Assembly (NCBI GenBank): GCA_017620435.1
Contig: JAFZQL010000048.1
Span: 1 to 17,033, forward strand
Direction: 5' to 3'
DNA from: Erysipelotrichaceae bacterium
GTDB lineage: Bacteria > Bacillota_I > Bacilli_A > Erysipelotrichales > Erysipelotrichaceae
Length of the DNA stretch: 17,033 nucleotides
The translations under genes and the position numbers were made by a program. Below the pieces are notes generated by a model. That model did not search any database. It had not been told where the DNA came from and saw only the letters and a program-made list of their open reading frames with translations. Numbering within the stretch: position 1 is the stretch's first letter; every line of letters begins with the position of its first letter. Shown here piece after piece: positions 13,194 to 17,033 of this stretch.

Positions 13194-14094
13194 TAAGATG
13201 GATGACTGTTTCAGAACACTGAACGAGAAAGTCGACAAAGCGATCCAAGACAGCGATCTGGAGAAACTCTTTGCGATGCTGGATGAGATCGAAGGACCTA
13301 CCCTGGTATGCGGGGTCGGAGGATCATCCGTTGTCGCGACCTATCTGGCAAAAGTTCTGCGGGAAAAGAAACACATCATCACGGATTTCGTCAGCCCGCG
13401 CGATCTTTTCTACATGGATCTGCAGCCATATCAAAATGTCATCGCCGTTTCCTATTCCGGAAACAACATCGGTGCTCAAGCCATACTCCACACCGATCTG
13501 AACAAATATCTGTTTACCGGATATCCAAGAGAAGGCGTAAACAACCTTGTTTATCAGATGCCGAAGGAGCTTTCCTATGTTTCCATTTCAGCGACTCTGG
13601 TTCCGCTAAGCCTGCTGTTCCTGTATTACTGTAACGACTACGATCTGCTCAACGAGATCCTGAACAAGGAGATTTCTTCTGCCTCCAACAACGATACTTA
13701 TGAAGTCATCAGCGGCTACGAGACGCAGACGGCATCCGTTATTCTGGAATCGTCCTTCATCGAATCCGGCATGGCTTCCTGTATCCTGCACGACAAATAC
13801 AACTTCTGCCACGGCAGGATCAACCACAGCCGCAGGACAGACAGCGATCTGATCTTCTTCAAAGGAAACAACGAACTTGACGAGATGCTGAAAAAGAACC
13901 TTCCAAATCATTTCCGAAAGATCATCACCATTGAAAAAGAATATGAAGATGACGTGATCAACGATTTCTATGCCACGCTGCTATCCATGAAACTGATCAG
14001 AGATATCGCCCAGAACAAGCACAGGGATATCTCGGACATGGATGAACTGGAAGACAACGACGTCTTCTATCTGTTTACCGGAAAGATGAAGTAA
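13183..14094 (+). CDS. SIS-domain protein, putative phosphosugar isomerase or deglycase
   Basis: A 303-residue protein with an SIS (sugar isomerase) fold: GVGGSSVVATYLAKVLREKK (~42-61) forms the first strand-helix, VIAVSYSGNN (~86-95) is the Ser/Gly sugar-phosphate-binding loop, and a second half holds ESSFIESGMASCILHDKYNFCHGRI, where family members carry active-site Glu/His residues. Start at 13183 rather than the upstream TTG, because AGGAG sits 8 nt before this ATG and the overlap with the kinase is then 11 bp. SIS plus PfkB pairs are known in fructosamine (FrlB/FrlD) and amino-sugar catabolism, so a similar two-step conversion is plausible, but this protein is not a close match I can name. 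Confidence 0.75.
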   Translation: MIFDKMDDCFRTLNEKVDKAIQDSDLEKLFAMLDEIEGPTLVCGVGGSSVVATYLAKVLREKKHIITDFVSPRDLFYMDLQPYQNVIAVSYSGNNIGAQAILHTDLNKYLFTGYPREGVNNLVYQMPKELSYVSISATLVPLSLLFLYYCNDYDLLNEILNKEISSASNNDTYEVISGYETQTASVILESSFIESGMASCILHDKYNFCHGRINHSRRTDSDLIFFKGNNELDEMLKKNLPNHFRKIITIEKEYEDDVINDFYATLLSMKLIRDIAQNKHRDISDMDELEDNDVFYLFTGKMK

Positions 14095-14532
14095 ATGAAC
14101 AAAACAGAAGAAATTATTGAGAAGATTGAAAAACTGCTGAAAAAGCCCTGCTGGGTCATCGATATCCTGCCTTACCAGGTTCCTCAAGAAAGCGCAGGGC
14201 AGTACTTTGCGGTTGAAGAACACTATCTGAAAGATCCGCAGAACACAAGACTGAGACAGTGCTTTGCGGATTTGCTGTTGAAGCTGAACTGCTATTATGA
14301 TTTCCTGGTCTATCACAACGACAGGATCATTGAAAAGCCTTCTCCTGAACAGCTGGAAGAAATGATCCTGCACAATACGGATACAATAGATATCCTCCTG
14401 CAGGAAGATGTACTGATCACCGTACAGAGAGATGACACTTATCTGACGGTATATGATCCGGATGAAAAACTGCTGAAAACACTGAAACAGCTATCGGCAG
14501 CGCACGGACTCTTCCTGTGGAAACCGGAATAA
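14095..14532 (+). CDS. Conserved hypothetical protein, third gene of the PfkB-SIS operon
   Basis: A 145-residue soluble acidic protein starting on the base after the SIS gene stop, so coupled to it. It has a helical N-terminus (~3-16, EEIIEKIEKLLKK), a PCWVIDILPYQVP segment (~18-30), then GQYFAVEEHYL (~35-45), a helix with LLLKLNCYYDFLVYH (~60-74) and a C-terminal half that looks like a small alpha/beta domain. No signal peptide, membrane segment or catalytic motif is apparent. The LPYQVP...GQYFAVE...KLNCYYD pattern looks conserved, but I cannot assign a family. The operon context links it to the kinase and SIS protein. Confidence 0.75.
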   Translation: MNKTEEIIEKIEKLLKKPCWVIDILPYQVPQESAGQYFAVEEHYLKDPQNTRLRQCFADLLLKLNCYYDFLVYHNDRIIEKPSPEQLEEMILHNTDTIDILLQEDVLITVQRDDTYLTVYDPDEKLLKTLKQLSAAHGLFLWKPE

Positions 14533-14535
14533 AAC

Positions 14536-14561
14536 AAAACCCATCCTAGGATGGGTTTTTT
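14536..14561. terminator. Perfect palindromic bidirectional terminator
   Basis: AAAACCCATCCT (14536-14547) is followed directly by its exact reverse complement (14548-14559) and two more T residues. It serves the convergent PfkB operon (+) and the GH42 gene (-). Confidence 0.9.
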
Positions 14562-14565
14562 AATC

Positions 14566-16335
14566 TTATTTCAGGATCTCGTCAAACAGCTTCGTCAGGA
14601 TCTTTTCATCGAAGGATGATCCCAGATAGAAGCACCTGCCTTTTCCGTATTCCTTACAGACGGCTGCGGCATAATCGCCGAATGGATTGTCCTTCCACTT
14701 CACTGCTTCTTTGCCGTCCGTCACCTTCAGCATCTCCGCAAAGATGCGTCCTTCCCCTTGCGTATCTCCATAGACGCAAGGACTGCTCTGACCGCTCAGA
14801 AGCGTTTCCTGTTCCTCGATCACACAGCCCGTCAAATCATCCAGATCGACCGGAAGTCTCTTCCCGAAGATCAGATTGTTGTCTGTGTCTTTCCAGCCTG
14901 TACGAGCCGTTAAAACGGCTGTGCCGCCATCTTTGACATAATCCTTCAGTCTCTTCTTGAACTCGTCCGACATGATGATCATGTACGGTAGGATGACAGT
15001 TCTGTATTTTGTGAAATCCGCATCCGAAGGAATAATATCGCAGTTCATATGGCGTCTGAACAGCTGTCCGTACAGTTTCATGCATTCCTGTTCATAAGAG
15101 AACACGTCGGACTGACGCTGTATTTTCATCGAAGACTTGGAGTCATAGTCATAGACCAGAGCGACGTCGGATTTCGGATATTCTACCGTCTTTTCTCTGG
15201 CTTCCTTGAAGAAAGACTGCGTCTCGTAGTACTTCCTGCGTTTCACGTTATCCGCATCCAGAATGCCGAAACAGAACTGTTCCGCACCCTTGGTGAAACC
15301 GCGGTAACGGAAGAAGATCAGCGATTCAACCCCGTGATCCATAGAATCCAGCGCCCATTTCTTCGCTTCATTCGGTCTAGGCGCATAGCCGATATCGTTG
15401 TGACCCTGGGCTCCCATGATCGATTCCGTGACCCAGATCTTGTCCTGCTTGAATCCTCTGGCAAAATCGACGGTAAAAGCCAGATCGCTGTCGGACAGCG
15501 GCGCAGGCTGGCCGCCCCAGACCGGATAGTTGTTGTAGGAGACGAAGTCAAGACACTTCGATACTTCAAACGGATCGAAGGACTTGTTGATGATGCCGCC
15601 CTCGAAGTCGTGAGTGACGATCAGTTTCTCGTCGACGGATTTTACCGCATCCCTTAACGTTCTGATGAAGTTTACGGCAGACAGACTTCTGAACCGTTCC
15701 CATTCCAGTCTTAAGGAAGGATTCTGGGCTGTAAAGGATGGTTTCGGTACAGGAATATCTTCGAAACGGTAATAGGTGTGCGTCCAGAAGGAGGTTCCCC
15801 ATCTTTCATTCAGTTCTTCAATATTCCTGTATTTATTTCTAAGATATTCAACGAACTTCCTGTGACAGGTCTTGCAATAGCACACATCCGAACCTTCGTG
15901 TCCGATCTCGTTGTCTACCTGCCAGGCCACGATGGCTTCTTCGTTCTTGTAGTGTTCCGCCATGGTTCTGGCTAATGCGGCAGCCTTTTCAAGATAGACG
16001 TCGCTGTTCATGCAGTAGCCTCTTCTGGCGCCGTACGGCTGACGATAGCCTCTTTCGTCTTCGTTCATGATCTCGGGATGTTCCCGATACAGCCACGACG
16101 GCATGGTCGCCGTCGGAACGCACATCATGATATGCAGATTTCTTTTCTTGGCCTTTTCAATGACTTCATCAAAGAAAGAAAAGTCGTATCTTCCGTCTTC
16201 CGGTTCAAATCTGTCCCAGGCGAAATCTCCGATCCGGATCAGATCTGCACCAAGTTCAACGATATTGTCCAGATCTTCATCTACCAGATCCATTCCCCAC
16301 TGTTCCGGATAGTAGTCTACACCGTAATATCTCAT
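14566..16335 (-). CDS. GH42 family beta-galactosidase
   Basis: Hydrolyses terminal beta-galactosides (lacto- or galacto-oligosaccharides), retaining mechanism, no signal peptide and so intracellular. The 589-residue protein has the TIM-barrel domain (~1-385) with YYPEQW at the start, acid/base Glu143 in WQVDNEIG and nucleophile Glu304 in WVTESIMG; Cys108, Cys152, Cys154 and Cys157 form the GH42 zinc-type cluster (YCMNS, CYCKTC). A Rossmann-like trimerisation domain follows (~390-589, ending GKGRCFYLGSSFDEKIL). It stops where many GH42 enzymes (~650-690 residues) continue into a C-terminal beta-sandwich, so it is a naturally short form; the terminator follows immediately. The ATG overlaps the stop of the upstream hydrolase by 4 nt and has GGAGC upstream. 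Confidence 0.95.
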   Translation of the reverse strand: MRYYGVDYYPEQWGMDLVDEDLDNIVELGADLIRIGDFAWDRFEPEDGRYDFSFFDEVIEKAKKRNLHIMMCVPTATMPSWLYREHPEIMNEDERGYRQPYGARRGYCMNSDVYLEKAAALARTMAEHYKNEEAIVAWQVDNEIGHEGSDVCYCKTCHRKFVEYLRNKYRNIEELNERWGTSFWTHTYYRFEDIPVPKPSFTAQNPSLRLEWERFRSLSAVNFIRTLRDAVKSVDEKLIVTHDFEGGIINKSFDPFEVSKCLDFVSYNNYPVWGGQPAPLSDSDLAFTVDFARGFKQDKIWVTESIMGAQGHNDIGYAPRPNEAKKWALDSMDHGVESLIFFRYRGFTKGAEQFCFGILDADNVKRRKYYETQSFFKEAREKTVEYPKSDVALVYDYDSKSSMKIQRQSDVFSYEQECMKLYGQLFRRHMNCDIIPSDADFTKYRTVILPYMIIMSDEFKKRLKDYVKDGGTAVLTARTGWKDTDNNLIFGKRLPVDLDDLTGCVIEEQETLLSGQSSPCVYGDTQGEGRIFAEMLKVTDGKEAVKWKDNPFGDYAAAVCKEYGKGRCFYLGSSFDEKILTKLFDEILK

Positions 16336-17033
16336 GCAAACGCTCCATTCATTAAATCGTTGACGTTCTTTTCATATTCTTCTTTTGCCATCATGTAGGC
16401 AGCCGCATGACCGCAGCCCTCCACCAGCATCAGGCGCTTTGGAGAAGCACAGGCTTCATACATCTTTTCCGACATCCAGCACGGCACGAAATGATCCTCC
16501 TTCCCGTGTATGAACAGGATCGGGATATCCGTTCTGGCGACACACTCTTCGCCCAGAGACGTATTGAAACTGACGCCGGTAATGATGACGGACCAGAACC
16601 AGGCGAAATCCCCGAACGGGAAGTAAGGCAGATGATACATGTCTTTGATCAGATACTTGCTGATGGAAACGATGGAATCGAAACCGCAGTCGTCGATGAT
16701 CCCGCAGACATTCTTCAGTCCCGCATCGGCGCAGTGGATGACCGTAGCGCCGCCCATGGATATGCCGTGCAGATAGATCTTCGGATCGTCGTACATTTCA
16801 TTGACCAGATCCACCCATCTGGCGACATCGCGCTTGTCGTGTTCCGAGAATCCCAGATAAGTCCCTTCCGACTTGCCGTGCGCTCTGTCATTCAGCAGCA
16901 GGACCGTGGATCCTCTCTTGCGGTAGATCTCGATCCGATCGGCGAAGTCTTCCTGCATCGAAGACTTGTAGCCGTGGACGCAGATCACGACCTCTTTCGG
17001 ATTTCCTTCCAGCAGATAGCCGTAGAGAGTCAG
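16332..17033 (-). CDS. Alpha/beta hydrolase (serine aminopeptidase S33-like), 5' end outside window
   Basis: The frame stays open from 16332 to the window edge (LTLYGYLLEGNPKEVVICVHGY at the visible N-side), so the true start lies beyond 17033 and the GTG at 16988 is not the start. Visible are the oxyanion-loop motif VICVHGYKSS, the DRAHGKSEG segment, the nucleophile elbow LHGISMGGA, the acid region FIHGKEDHFVP and the catalytic His in EGCGHAAAY. The fold matches the BAAT/FrsA-like and lysophospholipase-like hydrolases of Bacillota, often membrane-anchored at the N-terminus, which cannot be seen here. A 4-nt overlap couples it to GH42; a joint role, such as deacetylating sugars, is only a guess. 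Confidence 0.88.
   Translation of the reverse strand: MTLYGYLLEGNPKEVVICVHGYKSSMQEDFADRIEIYRKRGSTVLLLNDRAHGKSEGTYLGFSEHDKRDVARWVDLVNEMYDDPKIYLHGISMGGATVIHCADAGLKNVCGIIDDCGFDSIVSISKYLIKDMYHLPYFPFGDFAWFWSVIITGVSFNTSLGEECVARTDIPILFIHGKEDHFVPCWMSEKMYEACASPKRLMLVEGCGHAAAYMMAKEEYEKNVNDLMNGAFA

Noticed and set aside
1..17033. CRISPR arrays, IS elements, tRNA/rRNA genes, integrase or att sites
   Set aside because: No regularly spaced repeats, transposase or integrase motifs, terminal inverted repeats or tRNA-like cloverleafs were seen.

Overview
The window looks like a chromosomal segment of a mid-GC low-G+C-lineage Gram-positive bacterium (Bacillota), most plausibly an Erysipelotrichia- or Clostridia-like gut/oral commensal. 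This is inferred from gene families (DUF1836, hemolysin III/TrhA, DUF4236, HisJ-type PHP phosphatase, GH42, GS type I), AGGAGG-type ribosome binding sites and sigma-A-like promoters; no taxonomic marker gene is present. All three stop codons are used normally. I see no tRNA, rRNA, IS element, integrase or CRISPR array.

Layout. (1) 1-859: 3' part of a D-lactate dehydrogenase-type gene broken by one in-frame TGA, ending in a bidirectional hairpin. (2) 883-2250: a DUF1836 gene (-) divergent from trhA (+), separated by a promoter covered by copies of an 18-bp operator-like motif. (3) 2250-2507: a small independent unit with a tiny hydrophobic ORF that has two in-frame, SD-preceded starts and its own bidirectional terminator. 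(4) 2508-5376 (-): nitroreductase, small two-TM protein, PHP phosphatase and a DUF4236 protein, tightly packed. (5) 5583-7265 (+): a barnase-type RNase with a membrane anchor, overlapping a two-domain barstar, then an esterase. (6) 7255-12193 (-): glnA, a divergent MetRS-like class I ligase, mtnA overlapping it, and a small membrane HEYGH protein overlapping mtnA. (7) 12267-14532 (+): PfkB kinase, SIS-domain protein and a conserved unknown protein, overlapping or abutting, closed by a perfect palindromic terminator. (8) 14566-17033 (-): an alpha/beta hydrolase (cut by the window edge) whose stop overlaps the start of a GH42 beta-galactosidase.

Functionally the region mixes nitrogen/methionine metabolism (glnA, MetRS-like, mtnA), sugar use (GH42, PfkB, SIS) and a toxin-immunity pair (barnase with a double barstar). 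The most unusual items are the tandem barstar, the MetRS-like protein with degenerate HIGH/KMSKS signatures, the triple operator between the DUF1836 gene and trhA, the tiny hydrophobic ORF, and a strong excess of GATC throughout.
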